Virus record (IMG/VR): IMGVR_UViG_3300024503_000485 | Span: 126,001 to 190,000 of that record | DNA: 64,000 bases | DNA from: a virus | Strand: one strand, 5' to 3' | Notes under the pieces: model-generated | Database searches by the model: none | Told to the model about the DNA's origin: nothing | The model's input: the letters and a program-made list of their open reading frames with translations, nothing else | In this document: positions 44,702 through 54,536 of the stretch, piece by piece | Position numbering within the stretch: the stretch's first letter is position 1 | How the letters are laid out: each line of letters starts with the position of its first letter | Translations under genes and position numbers: made by a program

Positions 44702-45537
44702 CATTTGGATATTTAATTGTAGTTGCCAAACACGAAACAATTGACTACACAAAATTAGCCTATTCTTTGGCATTAAGTATTAAAAATACACAGAAGTGGG
44801 GTTATAATAATGTAGCTTTAGTTACAGATGATGTTTCTGCTGTAGAACAATTAAAAAGTCCTTGGGTATTTGATAAAGTAATTCCTTGGAACAAAGAAAA
44901 GGGATGGGACGGTCGATCATGGATGGATCATTTAACACCTTGGGATAACACAATATGTTTAGATGCTGACATGTTGTTTACAAGAGATGTTAGTCATTGG
45001 GCAGAATATTTTATTAATAACTCAGAATTGTATGTAGCAAACAAAGCATTTACATACAGAGGAGAAGTTATTACAGGCGATTTTTATAGAAAAGCATTTG
45101 TAAAAAATAATTTGCCTAATTTATATTCTTTCTATACGTTCTTTAAGAAAGATAGCGAACTAGCAAAAGAATTTTTTACCTTAGCAAGACATATTATAAA
45201 AAATCCTAACGAATTTAAAAATACTTTCTTTCCAGATTTTAAACCTAAAGTAATTGGAACCGATGAAGCATTTGCATTATCATCTAAAATTTTAGATATT
45301 ACTGATCAAATTGCATATGATTTAGATTTTCCTAAAATTGTTCACATGAAGCCAATGATTCAAAATTGGCCATGGCCGTCAGATAGATACACAGATCATG
45401 TAGGATTTTATTTCAATGTAAACAACGAACTTAAGATTGGAAATTATAGACAATATGATGTAGTTCATTATGTTGAAAAAGAATTGATTACAGATGAAAT
45501 TATCAGCATACAGGAAGAGAAATTATGGCAGAAATAA
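44698..45537 (+). CDS. Second GT-A-like glycosyltransferase
   Basis: This 279-residue protein is distantly similar to its upstream neighbour. It has NVALVTDDVSAV, then NTICLDADMLFTRD with D89-A90-D91 as the DxD motif, and FALSSKILDITDQI and HMKPMIQNWPWP toward the C-terminus, consistent with a GT8-like fold. It is coupled by overlap to the genes on both sides (four bases upstream, 13 bases downstream). Substrate is unknown. Confidence 0.65.
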   Translation: MTFGYLIVVAKHETIDYTKLAYSLALSIKNTQKWGYNNVALVTDDVSAVEQLKSPWVFDKVIPWNKEKGWDGRSWMDHLTPWDNTICLDADMLFTRDVSHWAEYFINNSELYVANKAFTYRGEVITGDFYRKAFVKNNLPNLYSFYTFFKKDSELAKEFFTLARHIIKNPNEFKNTFFPDFKPKVIGTDEAFALSSKILDITDQIAYDLDFPKIVHMKPMIQNWPWPSDRYTDHVGFYFNVNNELKIGNYRQYDVVHYVEKELITDEIISIQEEKLWQK

Positions 45538-46121
45538 TAGACTTTGACGAATGGTTAGCAAATTATAAACCGCCAGAAGTAAAATTTTACGCTGCATTTG
45601 ATCCTAATACAGGCGATGTAACAGGAGTGTATCCGTCACACGCTCTAACAGATCAAAAAAATGTTGTAGAAATTGATCAAGAAACAGCACAATTAATTAA
45701 TGAAGGCGCATTAAAATTAAATTCGTGTTTTGTTGATATTAGCTCAGGCAAATTTGAAATTGCAGAAATAAGAAGTCTTATAAAGATAGACGATGTGCTC
45801 CATAGGATTGTTGATAAAAAATGGTCTGATGTAGAAGACCCCGATGTAATTGTTTCCTATGTAGAAGGAACAGACAAATTAGTTTTTGACCTTTCTCCTA
45901 AGTATAGAGAATTAAAAAGAAAGATTCACTGGGACGGAAGTACCGAGCTTTGTTTTTTTATTACAGAATATAACGATCCAAATATTGTTAGATTTATAGT
46001 AAAATTTAGTATCAGTGATTTAACAGAAAAACAAATTTCACTAACCGGTTTACCTTTAGAAGGTAGATTTAGTGTTTACACAAGAAGATTATTCCCCAAA
46101 TACGTGATCGAGACAAAATGA
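45525..46121 (+). CDS. Protein of unknown function in the glycosyltransferase operon
   Basis: This 198-residue protein is not a recognised family. It has an acidic, Tyr/Trp-containing N-terminus (FDEWLANYKPPEVKFYAAF) with a DPNTGDVTGVYPSHAL segment, and a beta-rich C-terminus (LPLEGRFSVYTRRLF). No DxD motif, signal peptide or membrane segment is visible. It overlaps both neighbours (13 bases and four bases), which argues that it works with the flanking transferases, perhaps as an acceptor or structural adaptor. Confidence 0.6.
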   Translation: MAEIIDFDEWLANYKPPEVKFYAAFDPNTGDVTGVYPSHALTDQKNVVEIDQETAQLINEGALKLNSCFVDISSGKFEIAEIRSLIKIDDVLHRIVDKKWSDVEDPDVIVSYVEGTDKLVFDLSPKYRELKRKIHWDGSTELCFFITEYNDPNIVRFIVKFSISDLTEKQISLTGLPLEGRFSVYTRRLFPKYVIETK

Positions 46122-47029
46122 AAGTTATTGAATTTGATGTTGTATTTTTAAGTTATGATGAACCTAATGCAGACTTGCATTATGCGGACCTGTGTAATAA
46201 AGTACCTTGGGCAAAACGTATTCACGGTGTTAAAGGTTCAGACCATGCACATAAAGCCGCAGCAGAAAGTAGTGACACTGATTGGTTTGTTACCGTCGAT
46301 GCTGACAATATTGTAGATCCAAGATTTTTTAATCTCGATTTAAAAATGGATGATCCAAAGATACAGGTCTATGGATGGTGTGGCCGCAACGTTATCAATG
46401 GACTACGATATGGTAATGGTGGTTTAAAAATCTGGAAAAAAGATTTTGTTCTTAACATGAAAACACATGAAAATTCTGATAGCGATAGAGGACAAGTTGA
46501 TTTTTGCTGGGAAGATGGATACAAAAACTTTCCTTTAAGTTTTAGTGATAGCATTATTACAGGAAGTCCATTTCAAGCATGGAGAGCAGGATTCCGTGAA
46601 GGTGTTAAAATGACGTTGCTCGACGGAGTCAAAGTTCCTCCGGCTGAAATACAAGAACGCATTTGGTGGCATAACATTCATAGACTGCGTATGTGGTCTA
46701 CGGTAGGCGCTCACGAAGAAAACGGTCTATATGCTGTATACGGTGCTAGACTAGGAACATGGATGGCTAATTGCACAGACTGGAATTATATAGAAGTTAG
46801 AGATTTTGAAATTCTTAGAGGAATCTGGAATCAATATGGACGTCCCTACGAAGAAGTAAACGGTGAAGGATTAGTTGATGCAACAAAGGACCTAGGTGAA
46901 AAAATTAAAGTTGGTTTAGGTTTGCACTGGCCTTATTTAGATCCTAACCAAAGCAAGTACACACTAGATTTATATAATGAAACTATGAATTTAAACGATA
47001 CTTATTTTAGAATGCCCGAAAATGTATGA
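46118..47029 (+). CDS. Glycosyltransferase-like protein with VDADN motif
   Basis: The 303-residue protein has VVFLSYDEPNADLHYADLCNK near its start, a HGVKGSDHAHKAAAE helix, then WFVTVDADNIVDP with D61-A62-D63 placed as a GT-A DxD. It continues with LRYGNGGLKIWKK and a SPFQAWRAGFREG segment that resembles the acceptor region of this group. The intact C-terminal domain of the next gene shares this whole layout. Its 3' end overlaps the next start by eight bases. Confidence 0.6.
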   Translation: MKVIEFDVVFLSYDEPNADLHYADLCNKVPWAKRIHGVKGSDHAHKAAAESSDTDWFVTVDADNIVDPRFFNLDLKMDDPKIQVYGWCGRNVINGLRYGNGGLKIWKKDFVLNMKTHENSDSDRGQVDFCWEDGYKNFPLSFSDSIITGSPFQAWRAGFREGVKMTLLDGVKVPPAEIQERIWWHNIHRLRMWSTVGAHEENGLYAVYGARLGTWMANCTDWNYIEVRDFEILRGIWNQYGRPYEEVNGEGLVDATKDLGEKIKVGLGLHWPYLDPNQSKYTLDLYNETMNLNDTYFRMPENV

Positions 47030-49289
47030 TATTTTTTATGTTTCAAAAAATTCCATTAACGACTATAACTGGAACTCAGTCAAGTCAAAATATCCCACAG
47101 CTAGAAAATTTGAAAACATAAATTCTTTTGATCAATTAAAAAAACAAGCATTTACTAAAATGTTTTGGGTTGTGTGGGACGACCTTACCTTATTAGACAA
47201 TCTTAATTTAAACACATACAGAGCTACCCAGTGGGACGATATGTATGTTCATGTATTTAAAAATAGTGATCATTACGACGGAGTTTGTTTATTTCCTAAG
47301 TCAGTTACAATTTCTCAAAGAGAATTTGATAATCGGTTTTTTACAGATAAAAAAGAAATAGATATTGTTGCTAGTATTCCACTAGGATATGATAAATTTA
47401 ATATTACAACTTACGATGATTATCTAAACGCTGTTGAACAATCAAGTACAGACATGTTTTGGGCAATTTGGCCTGATGTAAATGTCAAAGAAGATTTTAA
47501 ATTTAATTATAAAGTTCCTAAGCATAATTCTAATATTGTTCATATTTTTAAAAATGGAGAATTTTTTGACGGCATTTGCTTATTTCCAAAAAATGTAAAA
47601 GTTTCTAAGAGAGAATTTTATCATAGATTTTTTGCAGAAAAAAAAGAAATAGATATTGTTGCTAGTATTCCAAAACAATACAACATCTATTCTCCTAAAA
47701 CATTTGATGAGTATAAACAAATTACAGACGATATGTTTTGGATTGTGTGGCCTGAGGTAAAAATTATTAACAATGAAATTTTTGATTTATATTTTAGCCA
47801 TCACAATACCTATGACAGAAGAGAAAATCATGTTTTTAAAAATTTGTGTAATTACGACGAATCTTACCTAAGCGGAATTTTGTTATGCAGCAAATTTAAA
47901 CCTTTAACACAAGAAGAGTTTGATAAACAATATCCTACTGATAAAAAAGAATATAATATAATCGCTAGTAAATTTCAATATCCTATATATACAATCACAT
48001 CTTACGAGCAATATTTAGATATATGTAAAACTGAATCTCAAAATATGTTTTGGTGTGTATGGCCAGAAATTAAAATATTAGATGATAAACTATTTGATTT
48101 GTATTTTGATCCAAATAGTGGGGCATTTGATTATGATAGAAAAGAAAATCATGTTTTTAAAAATTTATGTAACGACAAAGAATCTTTTCTAAACGGTGTA
48201 GTATTATTTTCTAAAGAAAAAATCATATCTAAAAAAGAATTTAATAGAAGATTTTTAATTGATAAAAAAGAACATAATTTTGTAGCAAGTCGTTATGCGT
48301 ATCCTGTTTACAATATTGATACTTATGACGATTACAAACAAATTATAGACACCGAATCTCAACCTTTATTCTGGGCAATTTGGCCTGAAATAGAAATTAT
48401 TGATTCTGAAATTTTTAATTTATATTTTGAACCTAATAATGGCGTATATGATTATGATAGAAATATCAATCATGTATTTCAGCATAAATTTAGAAACGAA
48501 TTAACATATAACGGATTGATGTTAATGTCTACATCAACGCCAGTTAGTCCTAAAGAAATTGATTTTAGGTTTTTAATTAATAAAAAACAATATGAACAAG
48601 TTGTTTCTAAGCATAAAGACTATGATATAATATTTGTAAGTTATAACGAACCTAATGCTGAAGAAAATTATAATAAACTAATTAACAAATTTCCAAGAGC
48701 TAAACGAGTACATGGTGTTAAAGGTATTCATCAAGCGCATATAAAGGCAGCTGAACTTGCCACAACAGACATGTTCTGGGTTGTTGATGCCGATGCACAT
48801 ATAATAGATGATTTTAATTTTAATCATCAGGCAACGCGATACGAAAAAGATGTTGTTCATGTGTGGAGAAGTAAAAATCCAATAAATGATTTAATATATG
48901 GTTATGGTGGAGTAAAACTATTACCAAGAAAATTAACATTAGATATGGATGTAAATACAGCCGACATGACAACATCGATTAGTAAAAAATTTAAAGCAAT
49001 GCCGGAAGTCAGTAATATATCTGCATTCAATACAGATCCTTTTAATACTTGGAAATCGGCATTTAGAGAATGTGTAAAACTTTCTAGTAGAACAATTGCT
49101 GGACAAGTTGATGAGGAAACACAAAAGAGATTAGACATATGGTGTTCTGTAGCAAAAGACAAATTTGCTAATGATGCACTTAGCGGTGCAATTGCAGGAC
49201 GTAAGTACGGAGAAGAAAATAAAAACAATCCAGAAGCCCTTGCAAAAATTAATGATTTTGATTGGTTAAAAACACAATATGGAATTTAA
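47022..49289 (+). CDS. Repeat protein: five degenerate and one intact glycosyltransferase-like unit
   Basis: This 755-residue protein is a string of related ~95-107-residue units followed by a complete domain. Each degenerate unit contains MFW-x-(V/I)W(P/D)(D/E), then a (V)H-(V/I)FK-N segment, an LF(P/S)K stretch and F--(R/Q)(F/Y)--(D/E)KKE; the FW motif falls at residues ~48, 146, 239, 343 and 450. The final unit (~535-755) has MFWVVDADAH with D589/D591, plus YDIIFVSYNEPNAEENY and HGVKGIHQAH, matching the previous gene. In the five earlier copies the DxD is replaced by W(P/D)(D/E) residues, so only the last is likely to bind a nucleotide sugar. The repeats may bind glycan or scaffold partners. 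Confidence 0.6.
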   Translation: MYDIFYVSKNSINDYNWNSVKSKYPTARKFENINSFDQLKKQAFTKMFWVVWDDLTLLDNLNLNTYRATQWDDMYVHVFKNSDHYDGVCLFPKSVTISQREFDNRFFTDKKEIDIVASIPLGYDKFNITTYDDYLNAVEQSSTDMFWAIWPDVNVKEDFKFNYKVPKHNSNIVHIFKNGEFFDGICLFPKNVKVSKREFYHRFFAEKKEIDIVASIPKQYNIYSPKTFDEYKQITDDMFWIVWPEVKIINNEIFDLYFSHHNTYDRRENHVFKNLCNYDESYLSGILLCSKFKPLTQEEFDKQYPTDKKEYNIIASKFQYPIYTITSYEQYLDICKTESQNMFWCVWPEIKILDDKLFDLYFDPNSGAFDYDRKENHVFKNLCNDKESFLNGVVLFSKEKIISKKEFNRRFLIDKKEHNFVASRYAYPVYNIDTYDDYKQIIDTESQPLFWAIWPEIEIIDSEIFNLYFEPNNGVYDYDRNINHVFQHKFRNELTYNGLMLMSTSTPVSPKEIDFRFLINKKQYEQVVSKHKDYDIIFVSYNEPNAEENYNKLINKFPRAKRVHGVKGIHQAHIKAAELATTDMFWVVDADAHIIDDFNFNHQATRYEKDVVHVWRSKNPINDLIYGYGGVKLLPRKLTLDMDVNTADMTTSISKKFKAMPEVSNISAFNTDPFNTWKSAFRECVKLSSRTIAGQVDEETQKRLDIWCSVAKDKFANDALSGAIAGRKYGEENKNNPEALAKINDFDWLKTQYGI

Positions 49290-50697
49290 TAGAAATATAA
49301 AAGGTAATGAACTTAGAAAGATTGATGGAAAATATCAGTCTCGATATCTATTAGATGCAGAATTTGTTCATAAGGAATTAAACGAAGTAAGTCCAAGTTT
49401 TTGTTTGGCCAAATGGTTTAATGTTAGTATACACATTCCGTCTGGAAGAACACATAGTTGTTATCATCCTAGAAGTCATGCAATTCCATTAGATGAAGTA
49501 AAGATCGATGTTAGTGCATTGCATAATACAAAATATAAAAAATCTCAACGTGCATTGATGTTACAGGGTATACGACCTAAAGAATGCGAATTTTGTTGGC
49601 AAATTGAAGATAGCGGAAACCAACTAAGCGATCGAGCATATCGAAGCAAAGATGTATGGGAACCAGGGTTAATTGATGAAGCATTAGAGCTTGGTTACGA
49701 GGGAAATGCTAAACCAAGATATGTTGAAGTAAATTTTAATCAAGCATGTAATTTTAAATGTAGTTATTGTAGCCCTCATCTTAGCACAGCATGGTATGAT
49801 GAAATTAAAAAAGAAGGCCCGTACCTTTTAACTGACCGTGTGCATAATGATATTCTATGGATTCAAAACGAATCACCAATCGACAATAGTCCTGAAAATC
49901 CTTATGTAAAAGCATTCTGGGAATGGCTTCCAGAAATTTATCCAACCTTACAAACATTCCGCATGACTGGCGGAGAACCGCTTATGGATAAAAATACCTT
50001 TAGGATGTTTGAATATGTAAAAAATAATCCTAAAAGTGATCTTCATTTAAGTATTACAAGTAATTGCTGTCCTCCAAAAGACCAATGGTCAAAATTTATG
50101 TCTAGTTTAAAAGAAATTACAGATGCAGAGGCTGTTGATCATTTTATGTTATTTTGTAGTTTAGATAGTTGGGGTAAGCAAGCAGAATATATACGTAATG
50201 GAATGGATTTTGAAATGTTAAAGGCAAACGTCACTGACTATCTTGCAAATAGTCAGAAACATTCACTTACTTTTATCATAACATTTAATGCTTTGAGTTA
50301 TACTCGTATTGTTGAATATTTGCAGAACATTATTAAATTGAGAAGAAAATTTAGTAAACGTAGACAACTAATTTGGTTTGATATCCCTCCGCTCCATGAT
50401 CCAGATTTTTTAAATCCCAAAGTAATGCCAGAAATGGTAACAGAACTTAAATTGGCATTAAAATATATGTTAGAAAATAAAGAAGGTCGTGGTAATCAGT
50501 TTATGGGATTTAGCGACTTTGAAGTGAGTAAAGTTCGAAGATTAATTGATTGGATTGAATCAGATACAGGATTTGACAAAGATAAAGCTATGAAAAATTT
50601 TTATGAATTTTTCTCAGAACACGATAGAAGACGAAATACAAATTTTTTAAATACATTTCCTGAACTAACAGATTTTTGGAATAGGTGTAAAGAATAA
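49279..50697 (+). CDS. Radical SAM enzyme 1 (N-terminal-twitch type)
   Basis: The 472-residue protein has the radical SAM cluster motif C157-x3-C161-x2-C164 (CNFKCSYC) and the SAM-binding GGEP at residues 231-234. Ahead of it (residues ~35-120) lies a Cys-rich module: FCLAKWFNVSIHI, HSCYHPR, then CEFCWQIED. This fits the auxiliary-cluster 'twitch' domain placed N-terminally, as in the N-terminal-twitch radical SAM group known from marine phages and bacteria. Such enzymes usually modify peptides or small molecules through a 5'-deoxyadenosyl radical. The substrate is unknown. It overlaps its neighbours by 11 bases and one base. Confidence 0.85.
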   Translation: MEFNRNIKGNELRKIDGKYQSRYLLDAEFVHKELNEVSPSFCLAKWFNVSIHIPSGRTHSCYHPRSHAIPLDEVKIDVSALHNTKYKKSQRALMLQGIRPKECEFCWQIEDSGNQLSDRAYRSKDVWEPGLIDEALELGYEGNAKPRYVEVNFNQACNFKCSYCSPHLSTAWYDEIKKEGPYLLTDRVHNDILWIQNESPIDNSPENPYVKAFWEWLPEIYPTLQTFRMTGGEPLMDKNTFRMFEYVKNNPKSDLHLSITSNCCPPKDQWSKFMSSLKEITDAEAVDHFMLFCSLDSWGKQAEYIRNGMDFEMLKANVTDYLANSQKHSLTFIITFNALSYTRIVEYLQNIIKLRRKFSKRRQLIWFDIPPLHDPDFLNPKVMPEMVTELKLALKYMLENKEGRGNQFMGFSDFEVSKVRRLIDWIESDTGFDKDKAMKNFYEFFSEHDRRRNTNFLNTFPELTDFWNRCKE

Positions 50698-52064
50698 TGG
50701 ATGATAGAGTAAATTATATTAAAGGTGTTAGAGATCGTTTAAACAAAATAGGTCCAGGTTTTTGTGCAATGAAATGGTTGCATCAAACTTTGTATCTTCA
50801 CACCGGTGATAACCATAGTTGTTACCATCCTCGTCCTCATCACATTCCATTAGATGAAATTAAAATAGATGCAAGTGCTTTACACAATACTAAATGGAAA
50901 AAACAACAACGTAAAAAAATGTTAGAAGGTGAAAGACCAGAAGAATGTTATTATTGTTGGAATATTGAAGACTTGCCGGGAGAGCATATAAGTGATCGAA
51001 TGATTCATAGTTCTAGCGATTTTTCAGAACCTTACATAGAAAAATTAGCAGAATTACCATGGGACGCTCCGGTAAACCCACGCTATCTAGAAGTAAGTTT
51101 TGGTAACGGATGCAACTATCGCTGTGGTTATTGTTGCCCACAGGCTAGTACTATGTGGATGGAAGAGATCAAGAAACACGGTAATTATGATTTAACTTAT
51201 AATCAATATGGTATTGAGTTTTTAAAAAATGGAACATATTATGGGCCTAAAGATGAAAACCCTTACATCGAAGCATTCTGGAAGTGGTGGCCAAGTTTAC
51301 GTAATGATTTACATACTTTACGTATTACAGGCGGTGAACCATTAATGAATCCTGGTGCTATGCAGTTTTTTGATTTACTAGAAGATGAGCCAGCTCCCCA
51401 TTTAGAGATTACACTTAATAGTAATCTTGGAGTAACTTTTGATCGAGTTGATCGATTAATAGCTCGAGTAAAAAGTTTAATAGAACAGAAAAAAATTAGA
51501 AAGTTTAGTTTCTTTACTAGCATTGATAGCTGGGGAGAACAAGCAGAATATATGCGTACAGGATTAAAATGTGATCACTGGGAACGCAATATGAAAGAAG
51601 TAATTAAAGCCGGTGCAACGGTAAATCTAATGTGTACTTATAACGTATTATGTGTAACTAATTTTCAAAAGTTATTACACAAAGTTATCGAATGGAGAAA
51701 AGAATACGGCAAGGAAGCTGTATCTTTTGATACACCATATTTAAAAGAACCGCCACACTGGATGATTAATATTTTGCCTGAAGAATTTATTAAACATCAA
51801 GAAGACACTTTAAAATTTATTGAAGATAATATGGATTGGTTTACAGGCGTCGAATACGAAAAGTTTAAACGTGTAACAGATTACATGAAAGAAAATCCAG
51901 TTAGCGATTTAAAAATTCTTCAAGGAAGAAGAGATTTTTATAGTTTCTTTTCTGAAAATGATAGAAGATTAGGAACTAATTTATTAGAGGTTTTTCCAGA
52001 GTATAGTAACTTTTATAACTTATGTAAAAACATTTACGAAAATTATGATAACAGAAACAAATAA
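50697..52064 (+). CDS. Radical SAM enzyme 2 (N-terminal-twitch type)
   Basis: The 455-residue protein is a paralogue of radical SAM enzyme 1. The cluster motif is C139-x3-C143-x2-C146 (CNYRCGYCC), and RITGGEPLMNPG supplies the SAM-binding strand. The N-terminal module is conserved (FCAMKWLHQTLYLH, HSCYHPRPHHIPLDE, CYYCWNIED). The C-terminal FFSENDRRLGTNLLEVFPE is also close to the end of enzyme 1. The start shares its A with the stop of the previous gene (TAATG), so translation is coupled. Confidence 0.85.
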   Translation: MDDRVNYIKGVRDRLNKIGPGFCAMKWLHQTLYLHTGDNHSCYHPRPHHIPLDEIKIDASALHNTKWKKQQRKKMLEGERPEECYYCWNIEDLPGEHISDRMIHSSSDFSEPYIEKLAELPWDAPVNPRYLEVSFGNGCNYRCGYCCPQASTMWMEEIKKHGNYDLTYNQYGIEFLKNGTYYGPKDENPYIEAFWKWWPSLRNDLHTLRITGGEPLMNPGAMQFFDLLEDEPAPHLEITLNSNLGVTFDRVDRLIARVKSLIEQKKIRKFSFFTSIDSWGEQAEYMRTGLKCDHWERNMKEVIKAGATVNLMCTYNVLCVTNFQKLLHKVIEWRKEYGKEAVSFDTPYLKEPPHWMINILPEEFIKHQEDTLKFIEDNMDWFTGVEYEKFKRVTDYMKENPVSDLKILQGRRDFYSFFSENDRRLGTNLLEVFPEYSNFYNLCKNIYENYDNRNK

Positions 52065-53268
52065 AAATTCTTGGTGTGTTAATGCGTTCCATGGAATGAG
52101 CGCAAATAACAACGGAAGTTCTAAAATGTGTTGTATGATTATTGAAGAATACAACAGAATGAAAGAATTACAACCAATTTATTTTGTAGACAAAATGTCT
52201 ATCGAACAAAATTTTAATAATCCTGTAGCAATACAAATTCGAAAAGATTTAGAAAACGGAATAAGAAATTATGCCTGCAAAAATTGTTGGGAAGAAGAAA
52301 ATGCTGGACGTAAAAGTAAGCGTCTTCGAGATAATGAAATATATTTTAGATCGATAGAAAGGGGAGAAAAACCATTTACCGGTCTTGCTAAGTTTGAATT
52401 AAATCTAGGAAATAATTGTAACATAAAGTGTAGAACCTGTGCTCCTCAGATTAGTTCAACATGGATGAAAGAAGATTACGATCTGCATCATTCAAAAATT
52501 TCTTATAAAGAATATGCAGAAATGATGAGAGTGTTTCATCAGAGCTACGACGACGAAAGTGTTTTCTGGGAAGATTTAAAAAATAATTTAGTCAATATTA
52601 GACAATTTGATTTTTATGGCGGCGAACCGTTTTTAAGTAAAAAGATGTGGGAAATTCTAAGTATATGTGTTGACAAAGGATATGCTAAAGATATTGAATT
52701 GCATTATAATACTAACGGTACAACTTGGCCAGAAGATAAAATTTCTATGTTTAAACATTTTAAAGGTGTTAATTTATCTTTTAGTATTGACGGTATAGAA
52801 GAACAATTTGAATATATGAGATTTCCAGCAAAATGGAATGAAGTATTAGAAAATATGAATAAGGCAAAAGAGCTTGCTAATAGTTTAAAAACTCTTAAAA
52901 TTAGTTGGTGCATTACTTTAAGTACACTGAACATATATGACTTACCTAAAACAATAAATTTTTATTACGATCATTTTTCTAGTTTTGGTTTTTATCTAAA
53001 TTTAGTTCACGGACCCCGACATTATAATATTTCAACTCTCCCAACAGATATTAAAGAAAAAATTATTCAACATATTAATGATGTTGTGCCTAAGACGCAG
53101 AATCAAGCATGGATGTATCTAGATGGCATTTTAAATTTTATAAAAAACGGACACTACGAGCCTTCAAGTTTTACTTCTCTAAAGGAAGTAACAAAAAAAC
53201 ACGATCAATATCGAGGACAAGAATTTAATAAAGTTTTTCCTGACTATTCAAAAATTATAGGTATGTAA
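52045..53268 (+). CDS. Radical SAM enzyme 3 (N-terminal-twitch type)
   Basis: The 407-residue protein has C125-x3-C129-x2-C132 (CNIKCRTC) and FYGGEPFLSKK. The N-terminal module is more divergent (SWCVNAFHGMSANNNG, KMCCM, then CKNCWEEENAGRKSKR) but keeps the spacing of Cys pairs before the catalytic domain. The 3' end has the same ending as enzymes 1 and 2 (FNKVFPDYSKI). It overlaps the previous gene by 20 bases. It may act on the same substrate in sequence or on a parallel one. Confidence 0.85.
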   Translation: MITETNKNSWCVNAFHGMSANNNGSSKMCCMIIEEYNRMKELQPIYFVDKMSIEQNFNNPVAIQIRKDLENGIRNYACKNCWEEENAGRKSKRLRDNEIYFRSIERGEKPFTGLAKFELNLGNNCNIKCRTCAPQISSTWMKEDYDLHHSKISYKEYAEMMRVFHQSYDDESVFWEDLKNNLVNIRQFDFYGGEPFLSKKMWEILSICVDKGYAKDIELHYNTNGTTWPEDKISMFKHFKGVNLSFSIDGIEEQFEYMRFPAKWNEVLENMNKAKELANSLKTLKISWCITLSTLNIYDLPKTINFYYDHFSSFGFYLNLVHGPRHYNISTLPTDIKEKIIQHINDVVPKTQNQAWMYLDGILNFIKNGHYEPSSFTSLKEVTKKHDQYRGQEFNKVFPDYSKIIGM

Positions 53269-53270
53269 AA

Positions 53271-54536
53271 ATGAGTTTTTGGAATTTTAATGAATTAATA
53301 CAAGTACATATTGAACTTACAAATCATTGTAATGCTGCTTGTCCTATGTGCGTAAGATTTTATAATTCTTCAGAGTTAATTAGACCAGATTTAAATTTAA
53401 GTCAAATTTCTTTAGAAGATTTTAAAAAATGGTTCCCTCAAGAAGTATTAGATAGAGTTAAACTTTGGTTATTCTGTGGCGTTCATGGAGATCCGTGTAT
53501 GGCTAAAGATTTTTATGAAATATGCGAGTACATCATTAATAATAGTCCTGGGGTCATAGCTGTGCATACAAATGGCGGCATGAGAAATCCTGAATGGTGG
53601 GCAAAATTAGGTAATCTTTTTGCAAAAGGAAAAGCATCAAATCAATATAGGCTTACTTTTTCCATTGACGGGTTAGAAGATACAAATCACATTTATCGAA
53701 GAAACGTTAAATGGGATAAACTTATAGCAAATGCACAAGCATTTATTGATGCGGGTGGGAGAGCTCTTTGGGACTTTTTAATTTTTAAACACAACGAGCA
53801 TCAACTAGATACTGCAAAAAAATTATCTGAGGATATGGGATTTACTGAATTTGTTCCTAAAAAAGCATTAGGCGTTGATAATGGAACAGAATTAATATAT
53901 ATGGTAGCTCTTAATAAAGAAGGACAATTAGATTACTATATTGAAGCTCCTACAAATCCCAAAAATAGAAATTTAGAAAATCCAACAGGAATCCAACCTT
54001 TAAAATTTTATCCTTTTTCAAAAGATGATTATAATAAGATGAAAGAAAATTCAGAATTTAAAAATTCTTATTATAAAAGAACAGAAGAAATTGTTGATAT
54101 AATAGCAAGTTCTAAATATGACGAACACGACTCGTGTAATATTAAGTGTAAATCGCATATTGATGATGGGTATAAACGTGGAAAAGAAATTTTTGTCGAT
54201 AGTGCTGGTAACGTTATGCCTTGTTGTTATATTGGAACACATTTAAATGGAATTTATTCTGATCCTCCAAGTATGCAACTTGTTCGTAATTTAAATAATT
54301 ATGGACCAGAAAAACTTAATTTAAATAACCATTCTTTAGAAGAAATTTTATCAGCGGAGCATTTAGATAGATTATATGCAGACACATGGGATAAAACAAC
54401 AAAAGAAGGAAAACTTGTTTATTGTTCTAAAACCTGCGGAACATTTTCATCTATAGATAAAATTTTTACACATGAAATTGTTTTAAAAAATAGAAAAAAA
54501 AGATATTTAGAATCACAAAAACCAAATGAAAGTTGA
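53271..54536 (+). CDS. Radical SAM enzyme 4 with SPASM-like C-terminus
   Basis: The 421-residue protein has its radical SAM motif close to the start, C20-x3-C24-x2-C27 (CNAACPMC), without the N-terminal module of the other three. Its C-terminal part instead holds a Cys-rich SPASM-like region: CNIKCKSH, GNVMPCCYIG and CSKTCG. SPASM enzymes carry auxiliary iron-sulphur clusters and typically modify ribosomal peptides or sugars. It starts two bases after enzyme 3 and overlaps the next gene by 11 bases. It thus seems to be of separate origin from enzymes 1-3. Confidence 0.8.
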   Translation: MSFWNFNELIQVHIELTNHCNAACPMCVRFYNSSELIRPDLNLSQISLEDFKKWFPQEVLDRVKLWLFCGVHGDPCMAKDFYEICEYIINNSPGVIAVHTNGGMRNPEWWAKLGNLFAKGKASNQYRLTFSIDGLEDTNHIYRRNVKWDKLIANAQAFIDAGGRALWDFLIFKHNEHQLDTAKKLSEDMGFTEFVPKKALGVDNGTELIYMVALNKEGQLDYYIEAPTNPKNRNLENPTGIQPLKFYPFSKDDYNKMKENSEFKNSYYKRTEEIVDIIASSKYDEHDSCNIKCKSHIDDGYKRGKEIFVDSAGNVMPCCYIGTHLNGIYSDPPSMQLVRNLNNYGPEKLNLNNHSLEEILSAEHLDRLYADTWDKTTKEGKLVYCSKTCGTFSSIDKIFTHEIVLKNRKKRYLESQKPNES

